NCBI GenBank assembly: GCA_947493285.1
Contig: CANLQH010000007.1
Span: 22,081-86,080, forward strand
Direction: 5' to 3'
Length of the DNA: 64,000 nucleotides
Source of the DNA: an uncultured Tenacibaculum sp.
Lineage (GTDB): Bacteria; Bacteroidota; Bacteroidia; Flavobacteriales; Flavobacteriaceae
The stretch's first letter is position 1. Each line of letters begins with the position of its first letter. Below, one piece after another: positions 9,502-18,223 of this stretch. The translations under genes were made by a program, and so were the position numbers. A model generated the notes under the pieces. The model did no database searches. It saw only the letters and a list, made by a program, of their open reading frames with translations, and had not been told where the DNA came from.

Positions 9502-10677
9502 TTGAATACTACTACAATTTTCAACCTTTTTTTATTAGTTAGTGCGATACATGGTTTTGGCTTTAGCTTAATTCTTTTCTGTTCAAAGAACGGTAGAGAA
9601 AAGAGTATGCTTTATTTAAACCTATTAATTCTAGCTATCTCTTTAAACAACATTCAATCTTGGGCTCTTGAAAAACATTTATTTCAACACAAATTTTTTC
9701 TAGATTATCTACAAATACCATGGCATTTTTTAGCCATGCCGTTTTTATATATGTTTTTGGTTAACTATTTAAATTTAGCTGAAAAATCTATTAAACTACT
9801 ACGATTTATATTGCCAATATTCGTTGTAATAATAATAACTCAAATAAGCTTTGTTTACAGCTATAGTAATTCAACTTCATCTAAAGAAAATTTAGATTTC
9901 GTTTATGAACGCTATACCTCTTTCGAAGAGATCTTTAGCTTAATAGTATCATTAAGTATATTTATTTATTCATTTTATATTTTATATAAAAAAGAAAATC
10001 TTTTCCCTAAAATACTATCTTATGATAACTTAAAATGGATACACACATTTTTTAAGTTAACTTCAGTAGGATATGCTTTATGGGTCCTGGCATTGGTTAT
10101 AAAAGTAAAAATGAATTTTACCGGATTTCTTTTTTCTTATTACCCACTTAGAATTTACACAACTATTCTTATTTATTGGTTAGGTTACCAAGGATTAAGA
10201 CAAATTCGTATATTAAAAGAGCGTAAACAAATTAGAAAATCGCTTCAAATAAACTTAAATGGTGAAATTGATGTTGAAGCAAAAAACTTAAGTAAAAAAG
10301 ACGTTTTTTCTGACACAGATAAATATAGAGAGCAATTTGAAGAAATTGATGAATTTATAAAAGAAAACAAAAAATTTTTACTTACTAAATACACACTACA
10401 AAACCTATCAGAAGACACTAATTTAAGCTCAAGTACACTTTCTTTAATTGTAAATAACACATACGGTAAATCATTTACAGATTATCTAAATACAATGAGA
10501 GTAGAACAAGCAAAAACATTATTGTTAGATCCTGAATATGAAAATTACACCATAACTTCTATAGGTTTGGAGTCTGGATTCAATTCAAAATCGACTTTCT
10601 ATACTGTTTTTAAAAAATATTCTGGAAGTACACCTGTAGAATTCAAAAACAAATCTAGAGCAGGAATTTACAGCTAG
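9502..10677 (+). CDS. Seven-helix membrane AraC-family transcription regulator
   Basis: The protein has 391 residues. About seven hydrophobic helices (roughly 7-27, 36-54, 73-93, 99-120, 147-163, 185-202 and 217-235) precede a linker and an AraC double helix-turn-helix at about 285-384, with the second motif I-T-S-I-G-L-E-S-G-F-N-S-K-S-T-F-Y. It starts with TTG: there is no in-frame ATG between the upstream stop and residue 36, and starting there would lose the first helix. Known members with this layout are inner-membrane sensors whose signal is usually unidentified. Immediately downstream are two tandem units, each with an identical-length inverted-repeat operator and a tiny ORF, which are its likely targets (inference from position). 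Confidence 0.85.
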   Translation: MNTTTIFNLFLLVSAIHGFGFSLILFCSKNGREKSMLYLNLLILAISLNNIQSWALEKHLFQHKFFLDYLQIPWHFLAMPFLYMFLVNYLNLAEKSIKLLRFILPIFVVIIITQISFVYSYSNSTSSKENLDFVYERYTSFEEIFSLIVSLSIFIYSFYILYKKENLFPKILSYDNLKWIHTFFKLTSVGYALWVLALVIKVKMNFTGFLFSYYPLRIYTTILIYWLGYQGLRQIRILKERKQIRKSLQINLNGEIDVEAKNLSKKDVFSDTDKYREQFEEIDEFIKENKKFLLTKYTLQNLSEDTNLSSSTLSLIVNNTYGKSFTDYLNTMRVEQAKTLLLDPEYENYTITSIGLESGFNSKSTFYTVFKKYSGSTPVEFKNKSRAGIYS

Positions 10678-10749
10678 AAATCAACAACATACACCAAACA
10701 AGACTCAATTCTACCAAAAGAAAATAAACGTTCTTTTTATAAAACATCG

Positions 10750-10811
10750 GTTCGAAAACATCTAGATTGGATGATTCCGAACTCTAAAAACACTGTTTAA
10801 TTGTAAATTTG
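10750..10811 (+). promoter_or_regulatory. Inverted-repeat operator plus TAnnTTTG box, unit 1
   Basis: GTTCG (10750-10754) and CGAAC (10778-10782) form the ends of a 33-bp inverted repeat whose half-sites resemble GTTCGRAAACATC. The -7 box TAAATTTG lies at 10804-10811, 22 bp after the repeat. No TTG is found at the normal -33 position, which suggests activator dependence. Length and spacing are identical in the second unit at 11019-11080. The adjacent AraC regulator is the natural candidate to bind here. Confidence 0.6.
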
Positions 10812-10829
10812 TACCAAGAAATTATTAAG

Positions 10830-10871
10830 ATGAAAATTTTGAAGGGTTTTTCAGCTTATAGAAATTTCTAA
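10830..10871 (+). CDS. Putative 13-residue peptide, unit 1
   Basis: ATG AAA ATT TTG AAG GGT TTT TCA ... encodes M-K-I-L-K-G-F-S-A-Y-R-N-F, 19 bp after the -7 box. The second unit, at the same place relative to its own promoter, encodes M-R-I-L-R-G-F-S-I-K-K-N-N-F. Between the two, changes are mostly synonymous (ATT/ATA, TTG/TTA, GGT/GGA) or Lys/Arg exchanges, which argues for selection on a peptide rather than on RNA. A hairpin TTGAG-ttta-CTCAA and a terminator follow. There is no recognised family and no obvious export signal beyond a basic, hydrophobic N-terminus. A non-coding RNA remains the main alternative. Confidence 0.45.
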   Translation: MKILKGFSAYRNF

Positions 10872-10920
10872 AAATCTTTGTTGAGTTTACTCAATAGTGA
10901 AAAAGAAAGGGATTAAACCT

Positions 10921-10951
10921 AAAAACACCAATAAATATATTGGTGTTTTTT
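10921..10951 (+). terminator. Rho-independent terminator, unit 1
   Basis: A perfect 13-bp stem (10921-10933 with 10938-10950), with loop aata and a run of T on the 3' side. It closes a predicted transcript of about 135 nt starting near 10817. The core ACACCAATA/TATTGGTGT is shared with the second unit's terminator. Confidence 0.85.
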
Positions 10952-11018
10952 AGTTTTTATACCATCATGTTGTTTATTTAAAAACAATCTACTCTCATCA
11001 TCTTTTTATAAAAAGTCA

Positions 11019-11080
11019 GTTCGGAAACACATAAAACGGATGTTTTCGAACTCATATATTTTGAAACAAACCTATCTTTG
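11019..11080 (+). promoter_or_regulatory. Inverted-repeat operator plus TAnnTTTG box, unit 2
   Basis: GTTCGGAAACA (from 11019) and TGTTTTCGAAC (ending 11051) form a 33-bp inverted repeat stronger than that of unit 1. The -7 box TATCTTTG is at 11073-11080, again 22 bp after the repeat, and again no TTG stands at the -33 position. The repeat of both arm sequence and geometry marks it as a duplicated regulatory unit. Confidence 0.6.
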
Positions 11081-11099
11081 ATGTGAAGTTATATAACTG

Positions 11100-11165
11100 T
11101 TGAGAATATTAAGGGGATTTTCAATTAAAAAAAATAATTTCTTAAGGGGAAAAAAACACCAATAG
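11100..11165 (+). CDS. Putative 21-residue peptide, unit 2
   Basis: It starts with TTG 20 bp after the -7 box and encodes M-R-I-L-R-G-F-S-I-K-K-N-N-F-L-R-G-K-K-H-Q. The first 14 residues align with the 13-residue peptide of unit 1, and L-R-G occurs twice. The last codons and the TAG stop (11163-11165) lie inside the 5' arm and loop of the terminator hairpin, which is unusual: a ribosome finishing translation would cover the terminator. The coding call rests on comparison with unit 1; the non-ATG start and small size keep confidence low. Confidence 0.4.
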   Translation: MRILRGFSIKKNNFLRGKKHQ

Positions 11166-11183
11166 CAATATTGGTGTTTTTTA
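11151..11183 (+). terminator. Rho-independent terminator, unit 2
   Basis: A 14-bp perfect stem (11151-11164 with 11169-11182), loop gcaa, ending in a T run. It shares its core stem with the terminator at 10921 and closes a predicted transcript of about 100 nt. It ends 42 bp before the DUF4159 gene. Confidence 0.85.
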
Positions 11184-11224
11184 TTGTTCTTTTACTATAT
11201 TGCTTTTACAATCCGACTCCATTT

Positions 11225-11869
11225 ATGAAAAGCATTATTATATACTTTTTTTTACTTACCTCTACTTACTCACTAAATGCTCAACAATTAGCTATTTTAA
11301 AATATAATGGAGGTGGAGACTGGTATGCAAACCCCACAGCTTTACCAAATCTTATAAACTTTTGCAACACCAATTCAAAGACTTTAATAGACTCAAAGAT
11401 TCAAACGACTACATTAGACGATGAATCAATAAACAATTACCCAATAGTATTTCTTACTGGTCATGGTAATGTGTTTTTTTCAAATAGAGAAGCTAAAAAC
11501 TTAAGAGGGTATTTAATATCTGGTGGATTCTTACATATTTCAGATAATTACGGATTGGACAAGTATATTCGTAGGGAACTGAAAAAAGTTTTTCCTAAAC
11601 TCAGTCTTCAAGAAATACCAAACAATCATCCTATTTATCATCAAAAATTTTCTTTTCCAAAAGGACTTCCTAAAATTCATGAGCACAATAAAAAACCCCC
11701 ACAAGGCTTTGGAATTTTCTACAACGGAAGATTGGTTGTTTTTTATGATTATGAGAGTGATTTAAGCGATGGGTGGGAAGACACAGAAGTACATAACAAC
11801 CCTAAAGAGATTAGAGAGAAAGCTTTAAAAATGGGATCAAACATTGTAGAATATGCCTTTAAACATTAA
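11225..11869 (+). CDS. DUF4159-family secreted protein
   Basis: The ATG at 11225 gives a 214-residue protein beginning with a clear signal peptide (M-K-S-I-I-I-Y-F-F-L-L ... L-N-A-Q). The frame could extend to a TTG at 11171, but that lies in the preceding terminator and would bury the signal peptide. The mature part has the DUF4159 pattern: L-K-Y-N-G-G-G-D-W-Y-x-N near its start, then F-L-T-G-H-G and L-R-G-Y-L-I-S-G-G-F-L-H-I-S-D-N, similar to class-I-glutamine-amidotransferase-like folds. The function is unknown. Its 3' end overlaps the symporter gene by 17 bp, so both are probably one transcript. Confidence 0.8.
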   Translation: MKSIIIYFFLLTSTYSLNAQQLAILKYNGGGDWYANPTALPNLINFCNTNSKTLIDSKIQTTTLDDESINNYPIVFLTGHGNVFFSNREAKNLRGYLISGGFLHISDNYGLDKYIRRELKKVFPKLSLQEIPNNHPIYHQKFSFPKGLPKIHEHNKKPPQGFGIFYNGRLVVFYDYESDLSDGWEDTEVHNNPKEIREKALKMGSNIVEYAFKH

Positions 11870-12770
11870 TGACATTCAAATAGATAGTATTAAAATAAAT
11901 TTTGATACTGAAGCATTATGGATGCTTAATATAGCATTAGCAATTATAATGTTTGGGATTGCTCTAGATATTAAAATTGAAGATTTTAAACGACTCTTAA
12001 AAAATCCAAAAATAGTTTTAGTAGGTATATTGTCTCAATTTATACTACTTCCTTTTTTAACGTTTGTTGCTATTTGCATTATTAAACCATATCCTAGTTT
12101 TGCTCTTGGAATGATGATGGTAGCTGCATGTCCTGGTGGAAATGTTTCTAACTTTTTTAGTAAAATGGCTAACGGAAACGCTGCTTTATCGGTAAGCTTA
12201 ACAGCATTTGCTACTTTAATTTGTTTAGTTATGACACCTCTTAACTTACACTTATGGGGTAGCTTATATGAGCCTACAAATCTTATTTTAAAAAGTATAT
12301 CGTTAAATCCTTTTGAATTATTCAAGCTTGTTTTACTCATTCTAGGAATCCCTATTATTTTAGGAATGACTGTAAATCATTTTCATGCAGAAATGGCCAA
12401 AAAAATTAATAAAGTGCTTCGCCCATTTTCAATTATCTTCTTTTTAATATTAATTGTTGTAGCTCTATATGATAATGCTGATATTTTTAAAAACTATATC
12501 CATCTCGTTTTATTTTTAGTTATTTTTCATAACATATTTGCTTTTATTATTGGTTATGTAACTGCAAAATCATTTAAATTAAATGATAAAGACAGTAAAA
12601 CAATTTCTATGGAAACTGGGATTCAAAACAGTGGTTTAGGATTATTATTGATTTTTAGCTTTTTTGAAGGTCTAGGAGGAATGGCTTTATTAGCTGCTTT
12701 TTGGGGAGTTTGGGACATCTTTTCTGGAATGGCACTAGCAACTTACTGGGGACGAAAAAAGAATGATTAA
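11853..12770 (+). CDS. Bile acid:sodium symporter family protein
   Basis: The protein has 305 residues and about nine to ten membrane helices. The G-I-A-L-D-I segment, the C-P-G-G-N-V-S-N-F-F motif and the later E-T-G-I-Q-N-S-G-L-G signature are those of the BASS (SBF) family of sodium-coupled transporters for organic anions. The substrate cannot be predicted. The ATG overlaps the DUF4159 gene by 17 bp and its stop overlaps the plsC-like start by one base. Confidence 0.9.
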   Translation: MPLNINDIQIDSIKINFDTEALWMLNIALAIIMFGIALDIKIEDFKRLLKNPKIVLVGILSQFILLPFLTFVAICIIKPYPSFALGMMMVAACPGGNVSNFFSKMANGNAALSVSLTAFATLICLVMTPLNLHLWGSLYEPTNLILKSISLNPFELFKLVLLILGIPIILGMTVNHFHAEMAKKINKVLRPFSIIFFLILIVVALYDNADIFKNYIHLVLFLVIFHNIFAFIIGYVTAKSFKLNDKDSKTISMETGIQNSGLGLLLIFSFFEGLGGMALLAAFWGVWDIFSGMALATYWGRKKND

Positions 12771-13813
12771 TGAGATTATTACTTTATTACTTTTTTAAAA
12801 TATTCATAAAAACAGGACTTTACTTTTATACTAAAAAAGTAAAAGTTTTCGGACACGAGAATATCCCAAAAAAAGGAGCTATTTTATTTACTGCAAATCA
12901 CCCTAACGGATTGATTGACCCTTTATTAATTGCAACACACATAACAAGAAAAACTCATTTTTTGGTAAGAGCAGCTGTATTTAAAAAAAAGCTTGTGGCT
13001 CGTTTCTTTGATTTATTAGGCATGATGCCAATTTACCGCATAAGAGATGGAGTGAAACAGCTTTCAAAAAATGAAGAAATTTTTAAAAAATGCCAACAGT
13101 TATTAAAAAACAATAAAACTCTTTTAATTTTTCCTGAAGGAAGTCATAATAGAAAAAGAACTATTAGACCCTTAAGTAAAGGTTTTACTAGAATAATTTT
13201 CAGAACACTAGATGAAAGCCCAAATACAAACATACAAATTGTTCCTATCGGAATTACATATCAGAATGCTTCTAGCTACCCATCCAAAGTTGCTATTAAT
13301 ATTGGCACACCTATTTTAGCGAATAAATACTATAGAAAAGAGAACATCAACAACTCTGTAAAAGAAATAAAAGAATTAGTTTCTACTCAATTAAAATCAT
13401 TAAGTGTACATATAAACGATGACGAAAACTACAATCAAAAATTAACTAAGTTAAATAGAGCTCAAGTTGATTTTACAGAAGTTGAAACAATCAATAACGT
13501 CATTAAAAGTGGAAGTTTCCCTGAAGAAAAAGCCTTTAAGAAAAATCACAAAAACCCAGTTTTTTATTTAATACTATTGAATAGTATTATTCCATATACT
13601 ATTTGGAATTTTTTAAGTAAAAAAGTTTTAGAAATAGAGTTTGTAGACACTTTTCGTTTTGGAGTAAACATTTTACTATTTCCTACTTTTTATGTTTTTC
13701 AAAGCTGGATAATCAGTTTATTCTTTGGTTGGAAAATTGGCTTAATCTATTTTATTCTATCGGCTTTACTAATCCTTTTTTATACTAAAACCTCAACTAC
13801 TCCTGCAGAATAG
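12770..13813 (+). CDS. PlsC-family lysophospholipid acyltransferase
   Basis: The protein has 347 residues. Motif I N-H-P-N-G-L-I-D-P (H-x4-D catalytic pair) and motif III F-P-E-G-S-H-N-R identify a 1-acyl-glycerol-3-phosphate acyltransferase-like enzyme of membrane lipid synthesis. About 100 extra C-terminal residues contain two membrane helices, as in the longer Bacteroidota relatives. It is translationally coupled to the symporter (TAATG), and its end overlaps the convergent GH3 gene by 17 bp. Confidence 0.85.
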   Translation: MRLLLYYFFKIFIKTGLYFYTKKVKVFGHENIPKKGAILFTANHPNGLIDPLLIATHITRKTHFLVRAAVFKKKLVARFFDLLGMMPIYRIRDGVKQLSKNEEIFKKCQQLLKNNKTLLIFPEGSHNRKRTIRPLSKGFTRIIFRTLDESPNTNIQIVPIGITYQNASSYPSKVAINIGTPILANKYYRKENINNSVKEIKELVSTQLKSLSVHINDDENYNQKLTKLNRAQVDFTEVETINNVIKSGSFPEEKAFKKNHKNPVFYLILLNSIIPYTIWNFLSKKVLEIEFVDTFRFGVNILLFPTFYVFQSWIISLFFGWKIGLIYFILSALLILFYTKTSTTPAE

Positions 13814-16718
13814 CATTCTGGATATCTTTTTGAATTTTGGTTCGCATATTACTTTTAACCAATCCTCTATTTCTCATCGTAGGATATACTCTATTTGATA
13901 AGAAAACATATACAATTCCAGATTCTGGGTCAGCCCAAGTATAAGTACCAGTAAATCCGCTATGACCAAAACTTTGTTCTGACACACAACCACAAGTAGG
14001 CTTCTCTTCTGGACGGATTTGAGGCTTATCAAACCCTAACCCTCTACGAACTTTTTTATCAGCGTAATAGCGTTTATTAAACTTATTAAGTGTTTCTGAA
14101 TCTAAATATTTTTTTCCTCCGTAAGTTCCTTTTTGCAAATACATTTGCATAATTTTAGCTACATCGTTTGCATTTGCAAACAAACCTGCATGCCCTCCTA
14201 CTCCACCTAACATAGCGGCTCCCATATCATGTACATAACCGTGTACTAATTGATGACGATAATAAGAGTCTTTTTCGGTAGGTACAATTTCTGATTTACT
14301 AAACTTATTTAGCGGCAGATAAGTCATTCTATTTGCCCCTAACGATTGATAAAAATTCTCTTCAACTAATTTATTCAAAGGCTTTTTATACTTTCTTTCA
14401 AGAAGCTCTTTAAAAATGTAGTAACCTAAATCACTATACTTATAACCAACTCTATCACGTTGCTCAGAGTCAACTATATGCTTATATATCGAATCTCTAT
14501 AATCTTTAGTTAAGTATAAATCTTTAGCTACTTTAATATTATATTTTTTTGTTCTTTTCTTTCTATAATACTTATTAGAATTCTTCTTTGTGATTGAATC
14601 TTGAGTGTTTACGTAAAAAGGAATCCAAGAACGAAGACGCCCATAATGAGATAATATTTCTTTTAAAAGTAAAGTATCTTTATTAGACTCTTTAAATCTT
14701 GGTAAGACATCTCCCAAGCTTGAAAATAAACTAATCTTTTTATCTTCTTCAGCTTTCATTATCATAGGCAGTGATGCTAATATTTTTGTTAATGAAGCTA
14801 AATCATAAATATCTGATTGTTCTACCTTCTTCTTTTTTAGATGTGTGTGATAACCAAAGTTTTTGTTATAAATAACTTTTCCGTTACGAGCAACAATAAC
14901 TTGCCCTCCTGGAGTCATTTTCTCTTTTAAAATGGTATCGATTCTTTTATTTATAATTGATAGTTTTTCAGAAGACACTCCAGCTTCTTCAGGAATCGTG
15001 TATTCTAAAACATTATTGTTATTAACAACAACTCCTTCTCCTACTTTAAAATCACCATTTATAGATACAGGTAACTTACCTTTAATATTAAAAGCTCCAA
15101 ATAAAGCCTGAGCCGAAAGTTCTTGAGCCAGCTTACTATTTTGATAAGAAACTACAATCCCTTCAATATTTGTAAAAGACTTTACTTTTAGTAAACTATA
15201 CGGACTTGCGAAAACATCTAAAACTACTTTTTTGGTTCTTGCTATTTCTTGTAACCAAACTAAATCTTTATTTGAGAATTTATAGCCTTTCCAAGGATGC
15301 TTGTTTGATTTATGAAAACCAACAATCACTAAATTATATTTTTGCAACTTTTGTATTAAAACACTTAAATGTTTGTCTGAAACTACATCTACTTTAGTGT
15401 AATTTTTAAGCATTTTATAAAACGGCTTACCTTTATCATCTCCTAAAGAAACGTAAGCGATTTTTTTATCCTCCAAATTTTTAATTGGTAAGATATCATC
15501 TTGATTTTTTACAGCTGTAATTGAATTTTTAATCAACTTACGATGTAAAACCTCATCATAAGGTGCATTTAAATCTTTCTGTAAATTTTCGGTAGCTATT
15601 GGCTTATAATTGTTTAAACCTACCAAATACTTCGATTTTAATATCTTTCTAACTGATTTATTTAATCTTTCTTCGGTTAAAGTTCCGTTTTCAAAAGCTT
15701 GCTTTAACAACTTAACAGATCCCGGAATATCTTGTGGTATTAACAAAATGTCATTCCCTGCTAAAATAGCCGCTAAATCAATCTCTGCTGGTGATGAATA
15801 ATTTGCAGCACCCTTCATGTTTAATCCATCTGTAATTACCAAACCTTGAAACCCTAATTTATCTTGCAATAAATTAGTTACAACTCTTTTTGACAATGAG
15901 GTTGGTAATTTTGAATTTGCTTCTAACGACGGAATACTTAAATGCGCTGTCATTACACTTGCTACTCCAGCATTAAACATTTTACGATATGGATATAATT
16001 CAATTGAATCTAATCGTTGTTCGCTAAAATTAATTGTTGGTAATGTATGGTGAGAATCGGTAGCTGTATCTCCATGACCTGGGAAGTGTTTTGCATTTGC
16101 TAAAACACCTACACTTTGCATTCCTTCACTAAAAGCAATTGCTTTTTGAGTTACATTTTCTTTATCTTCTCCAAAAGAACGATTTCCTATAATTGGATTA
16201 TTTGGATTTGTATTAATATCAACAACTGGAGCAAAATTCATATGAATTCCTACTCTCTTACAATGCTCCCCAATTCTCTTACCTGTTTCTTTTAATAATT
16301 CTTGATCTTTAATAGCTCCTAAAGCCATATTCCAAGGAAAACGATAGGTATTTTTCAATCGCATATCTAACCCCCACTCTCCATCAAAACCGATCATTAA
16401 AGGTACTTTAGATAATGCTTGATACTTATTATTTAAATTTACTTGTTTTTCTGGCGTTCCTTGCATAAAAATTAAATTACCAATATGATATTTGTTAATC
16501 ATGTTAGCAATAAACTGTTCGTGCTTTTTATCTTTATTAGAATATGCCTGCACCATGAATAACTGACCGATTTTTTCATCGACAGACATTGATTTCATAA
16601 TACTATCTACCCAAATATTTTGAGCCGCAGCATCTTTTGCTAAAAGTGGATCTACTTGTTGTGCATTTATAAATTGTATTACAACAAGCGCTAAAAAAAC
16701 TAGTATCTTTTTCATCAT
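13797..16718 (-). CDS. GH3 beta-N-acetylhexosaminidase (NagZ-like) fused to a serine beta-lactamase-like domain
   Basis: The protein has 973 residues. After a signal peptide (about 1-19) comes a glycoside hydrolase family 3 domain with K-H-F-P-G-H-G-D-T-A-T-D-S-H, the NagZ Asp-His signature, and V-I-T-D-G-L-N-M around the nucleophile. A GH3 C-terminal region follows. From about residue 570 there is a beta-lactamase/PBP-like domain with S-L-T-K (SxxK), Y-S-D (YxN position) and G-H-S-G-F-T-G. NagZ enzymes cut N-acetylglucosamine from muropeptides, so a periplasmic role in peptidoglycan recycling is likely. The same fusion is widespread in Bacteroidota. Confidence 0.9.
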   Translation of the reverse strand: MMKKILVFLALVVIQFINAQQVDPLLAKDAAAQNIWVDSIMKSMSVDEKIGQLFMVQAYSNKDKKHEQFIANMINKYHIGNLIFMQGTPEKQVNLNNKYQALSKVPLMIGFDGEWGLDMRLKNTYRFPWNMALGAIKDQELLKETGKRIGEHCKRVGIHMNFAPVVDINTNPNNPIIGNRSFGEDKENVTQKAIAFSEGMQSVGVLANAKHFPGHGDTATDSHHTLPTINFSEQRLDSIELYPYRKMFNAGVASVMTAHLSIPSLEANSKLPTSLSKRVVTNLLQDKLGFQGLVITDGLNMKGAANYSSPAEIDLAAILAGNDILLIPQDIPGSVKLLKQAFENGTLTEERLNKSVRKILKSKYLVGLNNYKPIATENLQKDLNAPYDEVLHRKLIKNSITAVKNQDDILPIKNLEDKKIAYVSLGDDKGKPFYKMLKNYTKVDVVSDKHLSVLIQKLQKYNLVIVGFHKSNKHPWKGYKFSNKDLVWLQEIARTKKVVLDVFASPYSLLKVKSFTNIEGIVVSYQNSKLAQELSAQALFGAFNIKGKLPVSINGDFKVGEGVVVNNNNVLEYTIPEEAGVSSEKLSIINKRIDTILKEKMTPGGQVIVARNGKVIYNKNFGYHTHLKKKKVEQSDIYDLASLTKILASLPMIMKAEEDKKISLFSSLGDVLPRFKESNKDTLLLKEILSHYGRLRSWIPFYVNTQDSITKKNSNKYYRKKRTKKYNIKVAKDLYLTKDYRDSIYKHIVDSEQRDRVGYKYSDLGYYIFKELLERKYKKPLNKLVEENFYQSLGANRMTYLPLNKFSKSEIVPTEKDSYYRHQLVHGYVHDMGAAMLGGVGGHAGLFANANDVAKIMQMYLQKGTYGGKKYLDSETLNKFNKRYYADKKVRRGLGFDKPQIRPEEKPTCGCVSEQSFGHSGFTGTYTWADPESGIVYVFLSNRVYPTMRNRGLVKSNMRTKIQKDIQNAILQE

Positions 16719-16757
16719 ATTCGTAACGTCTATCTATTTTTTAATAGAAATCAATTG

Positions 16758-17243
16758 TTATACCAAAAATCGTTTGTGCCAACTTTTATCTGCTGTTACT
16801 TCCCAGTTATTTTCAAAATCTTCTTTGGTATTTATCATATTGTTAAACACTACAGTGTTTGCTGTTATTTTTTTCTCTTTGGCAAACTGTTGAAAATCTG
16901 GTAACTTAATAATATTGATATTTTCTCCGTCTTTAAAAGAAATATTCATTTTATTCATTAGATCTATCTTCAATTCTTTTTCTAACTCTTGAACAAAACG
17001 AACAGAAGCATCTATTGAGCATCCTGAAACATTATTAAAACTTTCATCTACAACCAACACTAAAAATTGATTGTACTTAATAGTAAATGATCCTTTTAAA
17101 TCATCTCCATGACGCGTCCAATTATCAATAAATAATATTGCTTTTGCACTGATATATTCTATTTCTTCTACGCTAAATTCTCTATCTGCTTGGTAAACCC
17201 AAACTCTTGAGTTATCGGGTAGGTTATTATATTCTGTGAACAT
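16758..17243 (-). CDS. Conserved Bacteroidota protein of unknown function
   Basis: A soluble protein of 161 residues without signal peptide or membrane segment. It has a mixed alpha/beta pattern with R-V-W-V-Y-Q-A-D-R near the start and H-G-D-D-L-K-G-S-F in the middle. Relatives in flavobacteria are often labelled ABC transporter ATPase, but no Walker A or B motif or ABC signature can be seen, so that label is not supported. It lies 39 bp upstream (in its own direction) of the GH3 fusion gene and 30 bp downstream of the carboxypeptidase-like gene, so co-transcription is possible. Confidence 0.6.
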   Translation of the reverse strand: MFTEYNNLPDNSRVWVYQADREFSVEEIEYISAKAILFIDNWTRHGDDLKGSFTIKYNQFLVLVVDESFNNVSGCSIDASVRFVQELEKELKIDLMNKMNISFKDGENINIIKLPDFQQFAKEKKITANTVVFNNMINTKEDFENNWEVTADKSWHKRFLV

Positions 17244-17273
17244 TCTTTTTAAATGTTTAGTTACTGATTTTAT

Positions 17274-18146
17274 TTAATTAGTTAAAGTTACTGAAATTGC
17301 AGGAACATGCGAAAAATCATTTTCTGGCATTGGTATTTTATACCAATTACCTTTACTGAAATAATATATCCTATTCGTTTCTTTATACTCTTTTGATTTT
17401 GTTAGACCAATTACTGGTGCGTAATAATATTGTTTCTCTTTGTTTTTTAAAGTATCCCAAACATATAAGTTATAAGGAATCAAAAGTTTTTCAAAGACAA
17501 CAAACAAACCATTTTCTGGTAATTCTAAATAATATTTATCTAAATTTAATTCAACTGAGTTTTGCCCTTTTTCTTTAGATATAGATATATTCTCTTTTAA
17601 AATATCCTCTTTTGGCTTGCCAGTATTCTCATCAACTGAAAAAATTCGAATTCTAAATTTAGCTTTGTGTGAGTTTCTTTTTGAAAAGAAAATCTTCACA
17701 TTCTCAAGATAAAAAACACCATCTAATTTATTAGGGAAATATTTCCCAACCATTCTTATATTATTGGTATGAAATGGACTTACTCTTTTCTTTACTTTAT
17801 CTAAAACAACCTTTTTGTTTCTTTCTTTTGATATAACTACTTCGTTTAACTTATATAGCTTAGGACTTAAAAACAAAGTTTTATTCTGTATCTCTTTTGC
17901 AAGAACAACTGTGTCTTTATAATTTAAACAAGACACATGAACTTTATCTTTTAATAATTCTTTCTTAATTTCTAATTCAAAGCTCCCATCTTCTTTTGAA
18001 GAAATTCCTTTGTTGCTTTTTATAAAACTAACATTAGCATAAACAACAGGTTCTTTATTTTCTTTATCTAAAATATTCCCTTTCAAAGTAATCGTTTGTG
18101 CTGAAATTTGCGCACAAACAAAAAATAAAACAAGTATTTTTTTCAC
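17274..18146 (-). CDS. Secreted protein with carboxypeptidase regulatory-like domain
   Basis: The protein has 290 residues: a signal peptide (about 1-16, ending I-S-A-Q) and then a CarboxypepD_reg-like beta-sandwich (I-T-L-K-G-N-I-L-D-K-E-N-K-E-P-V-V-Y-A-N-V) through about residue 90. The rest is rich in beta strands with no recognised domain. Such proteins occur at the cell envelope in Bacteroidota, often as remnants or relatives of TonB-receptor plug extensions, but no receptor domain is present. The role is unknown. Confidence 0.65.
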   Translation of the reverse strand: MKKILVLFFVCAQISAQTITLKGNILDKENKEPVVYANVSFIKSNKGISSKEDGSFELEIKKELLKDKVHVSCLNYKDTVVLAKEIQNKTLFLSPKLYKLNEVVISKERNKKVVLDKVKKRVSPFHTNNIRMVGKYFPNKLDGVFYLENVKIFFSKRNSHKAKFRIRIFSVDENTGKPKEDILKENISISKEKGQNSVELNLDKYYLELPENGLFVVFEKLLIPYNLYVWDTLKNKEKQYYYAPVIGLTKSKEYKETNRIYYFSKGNWYKIPMPENDFSHVPAISVTLTN

Positions 18147-18223
18147 AGTTTAGTTTTCATCGAAAATAACAATCTATCAAACACTTAAAAACTAAGTTTT
18201 TGTTAATTTATATTATTTTAACA

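Noticed and set aside
11171..11224. Upstream TTG start for the DUF4159 gene.
   Set aside because: It lies in the terminator of the preceding unit and would place 18 residues before a good signal peptide.
12035..12340. 101-codon open frame opposite the symporter gene.
   Set aside because: Antisense shadow of a clear membrane transporter gene.
16758..17243. Common database label ABC transporter ATPase for the 161-residue protein.
   Set aside because: No Walker motifs or ABC signature can be found, so the label is not supported.
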